From: Aphrocallistes beatrix
Lineage: Eukaryota > Porifera > Hexactinellida > Sceptrulophora > Aphrocallistidae
Length of the DNA: 64,000 nt
Direction of reading: 5' to 3'
Assembly (NCBI GenBank): GCA_963281255.1
Contig: OY725495.1
Span: forward strand, 1 to 64,000
Made by a program: the position numbers and the translations under genes. This document shows, one piece after another, positions 1-13,781 of the stretch. Under the pieces are notes generated by a model. That model saw only the letters and a list, made by a program, of their open reading frames with translations, did not search any database and was not told the DNA's origin. Numbering within the stretch: the stretch's first letter is position 1; every line of letters starts with the position of its first letter.

Positions 1-3000
1 CAAAATGCCTCAAATCACTTTCAAATCAATCCGTTTCCTAACTCAAAATGCCTCAAATCACTTTCAAATCAATCCGTTTCCTAACTCAAAATGCCTCAAA
101 TCACTTTCAAATCAATCCGTTTCCTAACTCAAAATGCCTCAAATCACTTTCAAATCAATCCGTTTCCTAACTCAAAATGCCTCAAATCACTTTCAAATCA
201 ATCCGTTTCCTAACTCAAAATGCCTCAAATCACTTTCAAATCAATCCGTTTCCTAACTCAAAATGCCTCAAATCACTTTCAAATCAATCCGTTTCCTAAC
301 TCAAAATGCCTCAAATCACTTTCAAATCAATCCGTTTCCTAACTCAAAATGCCTCAAATCACTTTCAAATCAATCCGTTTCCTAACTCAAAATGCCTCAA
401 ATCACTTTCAAATCAATCCGTTTCCTAACTCAAAATGCCTCAAATCACTTTCAAATCAATCCGTTTCCTAACTCAAAATGCCTCAAATCACTTTCAAATC
501 AATCCGTTTCCTAACTCAAAATGCCTCAAATCACTTTCAAATCAATCCGTTTCCTAACTCAAAATGCCTCAAATCACTTTCAAATCAATCCGTTTCCTAA
601 CTCAAAATGCCTCAAATCACTTTCAAATCAATCCGTTTCCTAACTCAAAATGCCTCAAATCACTTTCAAATCAATCCGTTTCCTAACTCAAAATGCCTCA
701 AATCACTTTCAAATCAATCCGTTTCCTAACTCAAAATGCCTCAAATCACTTTCAAATCAATCCGTTTCCTAACTCAAAATGCCTCAAATCACTTTCAAAT
801 CAATCCGTTTCCTAACTCAAAATGCCTCAAATCACTTTCAAATCAATCCGTTTCCTAACTCAAAATGCCACAAATCACTTTCAAATCAATCCGTTTCCTA
901 ACTCAAAATGCCTCAAATCACTTTCAAATCAATCCGTTTCCTAACTCAAAATGCCTCAAATCACTTTCAAATCAATCCGTTTCCTAACTCAAAATGCCTC
1001 AAATCACTTTCAAATCAATCCGTTTCCTAACTCAAAATGCCTCAAATCACTTTCAAATCAATCCGTTTCCTAACTCAAAATGCCTCAAATCACTTTCAAA
1101 TCAATCCGTTTCCTAACTCAAAATGCCTCAAATCACTTTCAAATCAATCCGTTTCCTAACTCAAAATGCCTCAAATCACTTTCAAATCAATCCGTTTCCT
1201 AACTCAAAATGCCTCAAATCACTTTCAAATCAATCCGTTTCCTAACTCAAAATGCCTCAAATCACTTTCAAATCAATCCGTTTCCTAACTCAAAATGCCT
1301 CAAATCACTTTCAAATCAATCCGTTTCCTAACTCAAAATGCCTCAAATCACTTTCAAATCAATCCGTTTCCTAACTCAAAATGCCTCAAATCACTTTCAA
1401 ATCAATCCGTTTCCTAACTCAAAATGCCTCAAATCACTTTCAAATCAATCCGTTTCCTAACTCAAAATGCCACAAATCACTTTCAAATCAATCCGTTTCC
1501 TAACTCAAAATGCCTCAAATCACTTTCAAATCAATCCGTTTCCTAACTCAAAATGCCTCAAATCACTTTCAAATCAATCCGTTTCCTAACTCAAAATGCC
1601 TCAAATCACTTTCAAATCAATCCGTTTCCTAACTCAAAATGCCTCAAATCACTTTCAAATCAATCCGTTTCCTAACTCAAAATGCCTCAAATCACTTTCA
1701 AATCAATCCGTTTCCTAACTCAAAATGCCTCAAATCACTTTCAAATCAATCCGTTTCCTAACTCAAAATGCCTCAAATCACTTTCAAATCAATCCGTTTC
1801 CTAACTCAAAATGCCTCAAATCACTTTCAAATCAATCCGTTTCCTAACTCAAAATGCCTCAAATCACTTTCAAATCAATCCGTTTCCTAACTCAAAATGC
1901 CTCAAATCACTTTCAAATCAATCCGTTTCCTAACTCAAAATGCCTCAAATCACTTTCAAATCAATCCGTTTCCTAACTCAAAATGCCTCAAATCACTTTC
2001 AAATCAATCCGTTTCCTAACTCAAAATGCCTCAAATCACTTTCAAATCAATCCGTTTCCTAACTCAAAATGCCTCAAATCACTTTCAAATCAATCCGTTT
2101 CCTAACTCAAAATGCCTCAAATCACTTTCAAATCAATCCGTTTCCTAACTCAAAATGCCTCAAATCACTTTCAAATCAATCCGTTTCCTAACTCAAAATG
2201 CCTCAAATCACTTTCAAATCAATCCGTTTCCTAACTCAAAATGCCTCAAATCACTTTCAAATCAATCCGTTTCCTAACTCAAAATGCCTCAAATCACTTT
2301 CAAATCAATCCGTTTCCTAACTCAAAATGCCTCAAATCACTTTCAAATCAATCCGTTTCCTAACTCAAAATGCCTCAAATCACTTTCAAATCAATCCGTT
2401 TCCTAACTCAAAATGCCTCAAATCACTTTCAAATCAATCCGTTTCCTAACTCAAAATGCCTCAAATCACTTTCAAATCAATCCGTTTCCTAACTCAAAAT
2501 GCCTCAAATCACTTTCAAATCAATCCGTTTCCTAACTCAAAATGCCTCAAATCACTTTCAAATCAATCCGTTTCCTAACTCAAAATGCCTCAAATCACTT
2601 TCAAATCAATCCGTTTCCTAACTCAAAATGCCTCAAATCACTTTCAAATCAATCCGTTTCCTAACTCAAAATGCCTCAAATCACTTTCAAATCAATCCGT
2701 TTCCTAACTCAAAATGCCTCAAATCACTTTCAAATCAATCCGTTTCCTAACTCAAAATGCCTCAAATCACTTTCAAATCAATCCGTTTCCTAACTCAAAA
2801 TGCCTCAAATCACTTTCAAATCAATCCGTTTCCTAACTCAAAATGCCTCAAATCACTTTCAAATCAATCCGTTTCCTAACTCAAAATGCCTCAAATCACT
2901 TTCAAATCAATCCGTTTCCTAACTCAAAATGCCTCAAATCACTTTCAAATCAATCCGTTTCCTAACTCAAAATGCCTCAAATCACTTTCAAATCAATCCG

Positions 3001-6000
3001 TTTCCTAACTCAAAATGCCTCAAATCACTTTCAAATCAATCCGTTTCCTAACTCAAAATGCCTCAAATCACTTTCAAATCAATCCGTTTCCTAACTCAAA
3101 ATGCCTCAAATCACTTTCAAATCAATCCGTTTCCTAACTCAAAATGCCTCAAATCACTTTCAAATCAATCCGTTTCCTAACTCAAAATGCCTCAAATCAC
3201 TTTCAAATCAATCCGTTTCCTAACTCAAAATGCCTCAAATCACTTTCAAATCAATCCGTTTCCTAACTCAAAATGCCTCAAATCACTTTCAAATCAATCC
3301 GTTTCCTAACTCAAAATGCCTCAAATCACTTTCAAATCAATCCGTTTCCTAACTCAAAATGCCTCAAATCACTTTCAAATCAATCCGTTTCCTAACTCAA
3401 AATGCCTCAAATCACTTTCAAATCAATCCGTTTCCTAACTCAAAATGCCTCAAATCACTTTCAAATCAATCCGTTTCCTAACTCAAAATGCCTCAAATCA
3501 CTTTCAAATCAATCCGTTTCCTAACTCAAAATGCCTCAAATCACTTTCAAATCAATCCGTTTCCTAACTCAAAATGCCTCAAATCACTTTCAAATCAATC
3601 CGTTTCCTAACTCAAAATGCCTCAAATCACTTTCAAATCAATCCGTTTCCTAACTCAAAATGCCTCAAATCACTTTCAAATCAATCCGTTTCCTAACTCA
3701 AAATGCCTCAAATCACTTTCAAATCAATCCGTTTCCTAACTCAAAATGCCTCAAATCACTTTCAAATCAATCCGTTTCCTAACTCAAAATGCCTCAAATC
3801 ACTTTCAAATCAATCCGTTTCCTAACTCAAAATGCCTCAAATCACTTTCAAATCAATCCGTTTCCTAACTCAAAATGCCTCAAATCACTTTCAAATCAAT
3901 CCGTTTCCTAACTCAAAATGCCTCAAATCACTTTCAAATCAATCCGTTTCCTAACTCAAAATGCCTCAAATCACTTTCAAATCAATCCGTTTCCTAACTC
4001 AAAATGCCTCAAATCACTTTCAAATCAATCCGTTTCCTAACTCAAAATGCCTCAAATCACTTTCAAATCAATCCGTTTCCTAACTCAAAATGCCTCAAAT
4101 CACTTTCAAATCAATCCGTTTCCTAACTCAAAATGCCTCAAATCACTTTCAAATCAATCCGTTTCCTAACTCAAAATGCCTCAAATCACTTTCAAATCAA
4201 TCCGTTTCCTAACTCAAAATGCCTCAAATCACTTTCAAATCAATCCGTTTCCTAACTCAAAATGCCTCAAATCACTTTCAAATCAATCCGTTTCCTAACT
4301 CAAAATGCCTCAAATCACTTTCAAATCAATCCGTTTCCTAACTCAAAATGCCTCAAATCACTTTCAAATCAATCCGTTTCCTAACTCAAAATGCCTCAAA
4401 TCACTTTCAAATCAATCCGTTTCCTAACTCAAAATGCCTCAAATCACTTTCAAATCAATCCGTTTCCTAACTCAAAATGCCTCAAATCACTTTCAAATCA
4501 ATCCGTTTCCTAACTCAAAATGCCTCAAATCACTTTCAAATCAATCCGTTTCCTAACTCAAAATGCCTCAAATCACTTTCAAATCAATCCGTTTCCTAAC
4601 TCAAAATGCCTCAAATCACTTTCAAATCAATCCGTTTCCTAACTCAAAATGCCTCAAATCACTTTCAAATCAATCCGTTTCCTAACTCAAAATGCCTCAA
4701 ATCACTTTCAAATCAATCCGTTTCCTAACTCAAAATGCCACAAATCACTTTCAAATCAATCCGTTTCCTAACTCAAAATGCCTCAAATCACTTTCAAATC
4801 AATCCGTTTCCTAACTCAAAATGCCTCAAATCACTTTCAAATCAATCCGTTTCCTAACTCAAAATGCCTCAAATCACTTTCAAATCAATCCGTTTCCTAA
4901 CTCAAAATGCCTCAAATCACTTTCAAATCAATCCGTTTCCTAACTCAAAATGCCTCAAATCACTTTCAAATCAATCCGTTTCCTAACTCAAAATGCCTCA
5001 AATCACTTTCAAATCAATCCGTTTCCTAACTCAAAATGCCTCAAATCACTTTCAAATCAATCCGTTTCCTAACTCAAAATGCCTCAAATCACTTTCAAAT
5101 CAATCCGTTTCCTAACTCAAAATGCCTCAAATCACTTTCAAATCAATCCGTTTCCTAACTCAAAATGCCTCAAATCACTTTCAAATCAATCCGTTTCCTA
5201 ACTCAAAATGCCTCAAATCACTTTCAAATCAATCCGTTTCCTAACTCAAAATGCCTCAAATCACTTTCAAATCAATCCGTTTCCTAACTCAAAATGCCTC
5301 AAATCACTTTCAAATCAATCCGTTTCCTAACTCAAAATGCCTCAAATCACTTTCAAATCAATCCGTTTCCTAACTCAAAATGCCTCAAATCACTTTCAAA
5401 TCAATCCGTTTCCTAACTCAAAATGCCTCAAATCACTTTCAAATCAATCCGTTTCCTAACTCAAAATGCCTCAAATCACTTTCAAATCAATCCGTTTCCT
5501 AACTCAAAATGCCTCAAATCACTTTCAAATCAATCCGTTTCCTAACTCAAAATGCCTCAAATCACTTTCAAATCAATCCGTTTCCTAACTCAAAATGCCT
5601 CAAATCACTTTCAAATCAATCCGTTTCCTAACTCAAAATGCCTCAAATCACTTTCAAATCAATCCGTTTCCTAACTCAAAATGCCTCAAATCACTTTCAA
5701 ATCAATCCGTTTCCTAACTCAAAATGCCTCAAATCACTTTCAAATCAATCCGTTTCCTAACTCAAAATGCCTCAAATCACTTTCAAATCAATCCGTTTCC
5801 TAACTCAAAATGCCTCAAATCACTTTCAAATCAATCCGTTTCCTAACTCAAAATGCCTCAAATCACTTTCAAATCAATCCGTTTCCTAACTCAAAATGCC
5901 TCAAATCACTTTCAAATCAATCCGTTTCCTAACTCAAAATGCCTCAAATCACTTTCAAATCAATCCGTTTCCTAACTCAAAATGCCTCAAATCACTTTCA

Positions 6001-9000
6001 AATCAATCCGTTTCCTAACTCAAAATGCCTCAAATCACTTTCAAATCAATCCGTTTCCTAACTCAAAATGCCTCAAATCACTTTCAAATCAATCCGTTTC
6101 CTAACTCAAAATGCCTCAAATCACTTTCAAATCAATCCGTTTCCTAACTCAAAATGCCTCAAATCACTTTCAAATCAATCCGTTTCCTAACTCAAAATGC
6201 CTCAAATCACTTTCAAATCAATCCGTTTCCTAACTCAAAATGCCTCAAATCACTTTCAAATCAATCCGTTTCCTAACTCAAAATGCCTCAAATCACTTTC
6301 AAATCAATCCGTTTCCTAACTCAAAATGCCTCAAATCACTTTCAAATCAATCCGTTTCCTAACTCAAAATGCCTCAAATCACTTTCAAATCAATCCGTTT
6401 CCTAACTCAAAATGCCTCAAATCACTTTCAAATCAATCCGTTTCCTAACTCAAAATGCCTCAAATCACTTTCAAATCAATCCGTTTCCTAACTCAAAATG
6501 CCTCAAATCACTTTCAAATCAATCCGTTTCCTAACTCAAAATGCCTCAAATCACTTTCAAATCAATCCGTTTCCTAACTCAAAATGCCTCAAATCACTTT
6601 CAAATCAATCCGTTTCCTAACTCAAAATGCCTCAAATCACTTTCAAATCAATCCGTTTCCTAACTCAAAATGCCTCAAATCACTTTCAAATCAATCCGTT
6701 TCCTAACTCAAAATGCCTCAAATCACTTTCAAATCAATCCGTTTCCTAACTCAAAATGCCTCAAATCACTTTCAAATCAATCCGTTTCCTAACTCAAAAT
6801 GCCTCAAATCACTTTCAAATCAATCCGTTTCCTAACTCAAAATGCCTCAAATCACTTTCAAATCAATCCGTTTCCTAACTCAAAATGCCTCAAATCACTT
6901 TCAAATCAATCCGTTTCCTAACTCAAAATGCCTCAAATCACTTTCAAATCAATCCGTTTCCTAACTCAAAATGCCTCAAATCACTTTCAAATCAATCCGT
7001 TTCCTAACTCAAAATGCCTCAAATCACTTTCAAATCAATCCGTTTCCTAACTCAAAATGCCTCAAATCACTTTCAAATCAATCCGTTTCCTAACTCAAAA
7101 TGCCTCAAATCACTTTCAAATCAATCCGTTTCCTAACTCAAAATGCCTCAAATCACTTTCAAATCAATCCGTTTCCTAACTCAAAATGCCTCAAATCACT
7201 TTCAAATCAATCCGTTTCCTAACTCAAAATGCCTCAAATCACTTTCAAATCAATCCGTTTCCTAACTCAAAATGCCTCAAATCACTTTCAAATCAATCCG
7301 TTTCCTAACTCAAAATGCCTCAAATCACTTTCAAATCAATCCGTTTCCTAACTCAAAATGCCTCAAATCACTTTCAAATCAATCCGTTTCCTAACTCAAA
7401 ATGCCTCAAATCACTTTCAAATCAATCCGTTTCCTAACTCAAAATGCCTCAAATCACTTTCAAATCAATCCGTTTCCTAACTCAAAATGCCTCAAATCAC
7501 TTTCAAATCAATCCGTTTCCTAACTCAAAATGCCTCAAATCACTTTCAAATCAATCCGTTTCCTAACTCAAAATGCCTCAAATCACTTTCAAATCAATCC
7601 GTTTCCTAACTCAAAATGCCTCAAATCACTTTCAAATCAATCCGTTTCCTAACTCAAAATGCCTCAAATCACTTTCAAATCAATCCGTTTCCTAACTCAA
7701 AATGCCTCAAATCACTTTCAAATCAATCCGTTTCCTAACTCAAAATGCCTCAAATCACTTTCAAATCAATCCGTTTCCTAACTCAAAATGCCTCAAATCA
7801 CTTTCAAATCAATCCGTTTCCTAACTCAAAATGCCTCAAATCACTTTCAAATCAATCCGTTTCCTAACTCAAAATGCCTCAAATCACTTTCAAATCAATC
7901 CGTTTCCTAACTCAAAATGCCTCAAATCACTTTCAAATCAATCCGTTTCCTAACTCAAAATGCCTCAAATCACTTTCAAATCAATCCGTTTCCTAACTCA
8001 AAATGCCTCAAATCACTTTCAAATCAATCCGTTTCCTAACTCAAAATGCCTCAAATCACTTTCAAATCAATCCGTTTCCTAACTCAAAATGCCTCAAATC
8101 ACTTTCAAATCAATCCGTTTCCTAACTCAAAATGCCTCAAATCACTTTCAAATCAATCCGTTTCCTAACTCAAAATGCCTCAAATCACTTTCAAATCAAT
8201 CCGTTTCCTAACTCAAAATGCCTCAAATCACTTTCAAATCAATCCGTTTCCTAACTCAAAATGCCTCAAATCACTTTCAAATCAATCCGTTTCCTAACTC
8301 AAAATGCCTCAAATCACTTTCAAATCAATCCGTTTCCTAACTCAAAATGCCTCAAATCACTTTCAAATCAATCCGTTTCCTAACTCAAAATGCCTCAAAT
8401 CACTTTCAAATCAATCCGTTTCCTAACTCAAAATGCCTCAAATCACTTTCAAATCAATCCGTTTCCTAACTCAAAATGCCTCAAATCACTTTCAAATCAA
8501 TCCGTTTCCTAACTCAAAATGCCTCAAATCACTTTCAAATCAATCCGTTTCCTAACTCAAAATGCCTCAAATCACTTTCAAATCAATCCGTTTCCTAACT
8601 CAAAATGCCTCAAATCACTTTCAAATCAATCCGTTTCCTAACTCAAAATGCCTCAAATCACTTTCAAATCAATCCGTTTCCTAACTCAAAATGCCTCAAA
8701 TCACTTTCAAATCAATCCGTTTCCTAACTCAAAATGCCTCAAATCACTTTCAAATCAATCCGTTTCCTAACTCAAAATGCCTCAAATCACTTTCAAATCA
8801 ATCCGTTTCCTAACTCAAAATGCCTCAAATCACTTTCAAATCAATCCGTTTCCTAACTCAAAATGCCTCAAATCACTTTCAAATCAATCCGTTTCCTAAC
8901 TCAAAATGCCTCAAATCACTTTCAAATCAATCCGTTTCCTAACTCAAAATGCCTCAAATCACTTTCAAATCAATCCGTTTCCTAACTCAAAATGCCTCAA

Positions 9001-11309
9001 ATCACTTTCAAATCAATCCGTTTCCTAACTCAAAATGCCTCAAATCACTTTCAAATCAATCCGTTTCCTAACTCAAAATGCCTCAAATCACTTTCAAATC
9101 AATCCGTTTCCTAACTCAAAATGCCTCAAATCACTTTCAAATCAATCCGTTTCCTAACTCAAAATGCCTCAAATCACTTTCAAATCAATCCGTTTCCTAA
9201 CTCAAAATGCCTCAAATCACTTTCAAATCAATCCGTTTCCTAACTCAAAATGCCTCAAATCACTTTCAAATCAATCCGTTTCCTAACTCAAAATGCCTCA
9301 AATCACTTTCAAATCAATCCGTTTCCTAACTCAAAATGCCTCAAATCACTTTCAAATCAATCCGTTTCCTAACTCAAAATGCCTCAAATCACTTTCAAAT
9401 CAATCCGTTTCCTAACTCAAAATGCCTCAAATCACTTTCAAATCAATCCGTTTCCTAACTCAAAATGCCTCAAATCACTTTCAAATCAATCCGTTTCCTA
9501 ACTCAAAATGCCTCAAATCACTTTCAAATCAATCCGTTTCCTAACTCAAAATGCCTCAAATCACTTTCAAATCAATCCGTTTCCTAACTCAAAATGCCTC
9601 AAATCACTTTCAAATCAATCCGTTTCCTAACTCAAAATGCCTCAAATCACTTTCAAATCAATCCGTTTCCTAACTCAAAATGCCTCAAATCACTTTCAAA
9701 TCAATCCGTTTCCTAACTCAAAATGCCTCAAATCACTTTCAAATCAATCCGTTTCCTAACTCAAAATGCCTCAAATCACTTTCAAATCAATCCGTTTCCT
9801 AACTCAAAATGCCTCAAATCACTTTCAAATCAATCCGTTTCCTAACTCAAAATGCCTCAAATCACTTTCAAATCAATCCGTTTCCTAACTCAAAATGCCT
9901 CAAATCACTTTCAAATCAATCCGTTTCCTAACTCAAAATGCCTCAAATCACTTTCAAATCAATCCGTTTCCTAACTCAAAATGCCTCAAATCACTTTCAA
10001 ATCAATCCGTTTCCTAACTCAAAATGCCTCAAATCACTTTCAAATCAATCCGTTTCCTAACTCAAAATGCCTCAAATCACTTTCAAATCAATCCGTTTCC
10101 TAACTCAAAATGCCTCAAATCACTTTCAAATCAATCCGTTTCCTAACTCAAAATGCCTCAAATCACTTTCAAATCAATCCGTTTCCTAACTCAAAATGCC
10201 TCAAATCACTTTCAAATCAATCCGTTTCCTAACTCAAAATGCCTCAAATCACTTTCAAATCAATCCGTTTCCTAACTCAAAATGCCTCAAATCACTTTCA
10301 AATCAATCCGTTTCCTAACTCAAAATGCCTCAAATCACTTTCAAATCAATCCGTTTCCTAACTCAAAATGCCTCAAATCACTTTCAAATCAATCCGTTTC
10401 CTAACTCAAAATGCCTCAAATCACTTTCAAATCAATCCGTTTCCTAACTCAAAATGCCTCAAATCACTTTCAAATCAATCCGTTTCCTAACTCAAAATGC
10501 CTCAAATCACTTTCAAATCAATCCGTTTCCTAACTCAAAATGCCTCAAATCACTTTCAAATCAATCCGTTTCCTAACTCAAAATGCCTCAAATCACTTTC
10601 AAATCAATCCGTTTCCTAACTCAAAATGCCTCAAATCACTTTCAAATCAATCCGTTTCCTAACTCAAAATGCCTCAAATCACTTTCAAATCAATCCGTTT
10701 CCTAACTCAAAATGCCTCAAATCACTTTCAAATCAATCCGTTTCCTAACTCAAAATGCCTCAAATCACTTTCAAATCAATCCGTTTCCTAACTCAAAATG
10801 CCTCAAATCACTTTCAAATCAATCCGTTTCCTAACTCAAAATGCCACAAATCACTTTCAAATCAATCCGTTTCCTAACTCAAAATGCCTCAAATCACTTT
10901 CAAATCAATCCGTTTCCTAACTCAAAATGCCTCAAATCACTTTCAAATCAATCCGTTTCCTAACTCAAAATGCCTCAAATCACTTTCAAATCAATCCGTT
11001 TCCTAACTCAAAATGCCTCAAATCACTTTCAAATCAATCCGTTTCCTAACTCAAAATGCCTCAAATCACTTTCAAATCAATCCGTTTCCTAACTCAAAAT
11101 GCCTCAAATCACTTTCAAATCAATCCGTTTCCTAACTCAAAATGCCTCAAATCACTTTCAAATCAATCCGTTTCCTAACTCAAAATGCCTCAAATCACTT
11201 TCAAATCAATCCGTTTCCTAACTCAAAATGCCTCAAATCACTTTCAAATCAATCCGTTTCCTAACTCAAAATGCCTCAAATCACTTTCAAATCAATCCGT
11301 TTCCTAACT
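1..11309. repeat. 43-bp satellite array, 263 units
   Basis: Head-to-tail tandem repeat with a 43-bp period; 11309 bases is exactly 263 units counted from the window edge, so the array probably extends upstream. Each unit starts CAAAATGCCTCAAATCACTT and contains the octamer TCAAATCA twice, 11 bp apart. Units look identical apart from four that carry T to A at unit position 10 (bases 870, 1472, 4740, 10846; units 21, 35, 111, 253). The period is not a multiple of three and every frame meets stops, so it is not coding. The array ends cleanly at unit end, followed by GCCACGTTCC. I do not recognise the family. Confidence 0.97.
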
Positions 11310-11480
11310 GCCACGTTCCTTACAGAATTATAGATATTTTTAAAGTTCAATGTTCTTATTCATGATCCAAGAATGTTTCCGGTTTGAGATACATTCTGTA
11401 ATCAAATTATTGATAATTATGACCAATGTTACTCCCAGTTACTTCATTGTCACTTTAGTGCTTACTATTGTAGCGTTGAT

Positions 11481-11783
11481 TGAGATGGATTCTGCAATTG
11501 AATGTGCAGGTGAGACTCCACCCAGGAGCTACGCGATTCTTGTACTTTTGTTTGGATCCAGGAGAGAGAAATGCTAGTTTAGAACTTAGTGGTGTCCTCC
11601 TCTACTCTGACACAAAAGTAACGTGTCGTTTTCGAATTGAATTCATTCAGGGAGGTTTTTATGATTTATTTTCCCGAAAATATACTTTACTGCACGCTGT
11701 TCCACATTTAAGACGATTGCAAATGCTATTTGCTATTGCTTATGTTGCCAGGTTAGATCTCCTCAAATATGTATCGAAATTTT
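11481..11783. repeat. Direct repeat A (partner of B at 12189-12828)
   Basis: About 300 bp that recurs, diverged, 0.7 kb downstream. Shared landmarks in the same order are GGATTCTGCA, CAGGAGCTACGC, TTTGGATCCA, CTACTCTGACACAAAAGTAA, TTCATTCAGGGAGGTT, TATGTTGCCAGGTTAGAT and CTCAAATATGTATCGAAATT. The function is unknown; it could be an old local duplication or two copies of a dispersed element. Confidence 0.75.
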
Positions 11784-12188
11784 GTAAATTTTCAAGTGAT
11801 ATCGATTATAACAGTAAGACAGAAGTATTTAGAGCTGTTATCTAGCTTATAATTAATGTGCGGCCAGCCGCACAGCGCAAGCAAGCGAACCGCACTTGTA
11901 CGAATTAAATCTCTCAACTCATTTAGCAGTTTTAACGCTGCTTTTCTTTTCTAATGCTGGATTTTTTTCGTCGCTAAAGTTTAGAAAATAGGTCGTAAAG
12001 AAGTTGTTATAAGCTTGGAACTTAACCTTCATCACATTTATATTTATGATGTATCAATTGATTTAATACAAATGCTAGAAATTAATTTAGATCATTTATC
12101 CATGGTCCAACCACAGACGAGTAAAAATTTACACTATTTTCTGAAGTTATATGTTGTTAGCCATGGTTGAAGAATGATTTGGTTAATC

Positions 12189-12828
12189 GAGAGGGATTCT
12201 GCAGCTGAATGTGCTGGTGACACTCAAGGACAGTCTTTTAAGATTCCTGCGAAGCTCCATCCATCCAGGAGCTACGCCTTTCTTGTGCGTATGTTTGGAT
12301 CCAAGGGAGAGAAACATTCGTTTAGAACTGAGTGGTGTGGGAAGTACCACTGGCTTCACTACAATCTGTTGCACTCGTGGCCGGCTGTTCCGCAAGCCCG
12401 CAACAGACCCACAATACATACTACTCGTCAACTGTCAGATCAGTCAGGTTAGTCAATGATGAGATAACTCACCATCTCGTTAAGCCCATTCGGCCGCAGA
12501 TAATTTACATCAAAATCCTTTAAAATACAACTACGTATTTCACTTATGTTACTGGTTTACTTTGCTCTTATTCCAATTAATTCTTCGTTGTTTTCTTTGT
12601 TTTTCTCAATTATTAGATTAATGAAGTGGAAATAGATTTACTCTCCCCTTCTACTCTGACACAAAAGTAACGTGTTGTTTTTGAATTCATTCAGGGAGGT
12701 TGTTGATTTATTTCCCGAAAATTTACTTTAATTAATGCTCGCTGTTCTACATTTAAGACTATTGCAAATGCTATTTGGTATTGCTTATGTTGCCAGGTTA
12801 GATGTCCTCAAATATGTATCGAAATTTA
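12189..12828. repeat. Direct repeat B, interrupted by about 310 bp
   Basis: This is the second copy of repeat A. Relative to A it carries a short extra segment after GTGACACTCAAGG and about 310 bp (roughly 12338-12648) inserted between the GAGTGGTG landmark and the CTACTCTGACAC landmark. Alternatively A has lost these segments. No terminal inverted repeat or target duplication was obvious at the 310-bp block. Confidence 0.7.
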
Positions 12829-13087
12829 TATATTTATTTTCTTGTTTTATTCGTTTGAATTAAGACTCATAGTTGTCTACTTTCACAAGATATATTTACA
12901 TCATAGCTTTGGAATAGGAGGTTTTAACAATCACTAAATATATACTACTTATTCACCCTTTAATTTCTGATTTGTTTCTACCCCATATGACTAATTTAAT
13001 TGTTATTTCTATAAGTATAAGTTACAATAGCATACATCGTAACTAATTATGACATCAAACATTAATGTTCACTCTTGTAGATTGCGG

Positions 13088-13480
13088 CGTAGCTTTTCCG
13101 AGGATAACCTGGAGCTTTCGCTGAGATATGCTGTAGCTGTAACGTAGCTGTAACATAGCTTTCGCGGAGATATATGCTGTAGCTGTAACGTAGCTTTCCC
13201 GGAGATATCCTGTAGCTGTAACGTAGCTTTCCCAGAGATATGCTGTAGCTTAACGTAGCTTTCCCGGAGATATCCTGTAGCTGTAACGTAGCTTTCCCGG
13301 AGATATGCTGTAGCTGTAACGTAGCTGTAACGTAGCTGTAACGTAGCTTTCCCAGAGATATCCTGTAGCTGTAACGTAGCTATCGCGGAGATATCCTGTA
13401 GCTGTAACGTAGCTTTCCCGGAGATATGATGTGGTTGTGCTGTAGATGTGGCGTAGGTATCCAGTTACTGTCACGTAGCT
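13088..13480. repeat. 33-bp minisatellite, copy 1
   Basis: Imperfect tandem repeat; the core unit contains GTAGCTGTAACGTAGCTTTC followed by CCGGAGATATCCT. The period is 33 bp, or 11 codons, so the minus strand stays open over several units, reading a repeated ESYVTATGYLR. In this copy the frame is broken by a lost G near 13249 and by a GTAACGTAGCT triplication near 13315-13345. No start context or homology supports a protein. Confidence 0.85.
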
Positions 13481-13621
13481 AGCTATGATGAGTTGGAGAG
13501 AGAAGCCCATCAGATGAGTCGTTTGGAAGAGTGATGGAGAGCGAAAAGGATCTGTTGAAATTGTTCGAAACTGTGTTCATCACTTGTATATATACTCTAC
13601 ACCGTCCCATGTAGGAGCAGA

Positions 13622-13781
13622 CACCTGTCGCAACCTCCTGTCTATTGCAGTTATAATTAGGACTAACTCAGTACTAAACACTTGTCAGAGGCAACACCTG
13701 CTTCAAAGGTGTCCACACTCTAGTCTAGTCGACAGGTGTTTAGTCTTACAGGTGTCTACTCCAGATAATGATTGGCAGGTG
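13622..13781. promoter_or_regulatory. Cluster of five CACCTG/CAGGTG E-box sites, copy 1
   Basis: CACCTG or CAGGTG occurs at 13622, 13695, 13733, 13749 and 13776, five times in 160 bp, against roughly 0.08 expected at equal base frequencies. Most sit inside a longer AGGTGT context, so T-box-like factors are an alternative to Snail/ZEB/E-protein factors. The cluster lies just upstream of a TATA-like run and 2.5 kb upstream of the cadherin start codon. A regulatory role is inferred; copy 2 has the same cluster. Confidence 0.4.

Larger units (their letters stand above)
11310..13087. other. Copy-1 5' flank, no gene recognised
   Basis: AT-rich non-coding sequence between the satellite and the 33-bp minisatellite. 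It contains the internal direct duplication listed separately and a short GC-rich patch near 11860 with the palindrome TGCGGCCAGCCGCA. Open frames here are at most about 120 codons, overlap one another on both strands and resemble no family I know, so I call no gene. Confidence 0.6.

Noticed and set aside
1-11309. Regular array that could be read as CRISPR-like
   Set aside because: There are no variable spacers: the whole 43-bp unit is repeated without interruption, and the surrounding genes are eukaryotic.
1-11309. Telomeric repeat, because the unit contains CCTAAC
   Set aside because: The period is 43 bp, not 6, and the TTAGGG/CCCTAA hexamer is not tandemly repeated.
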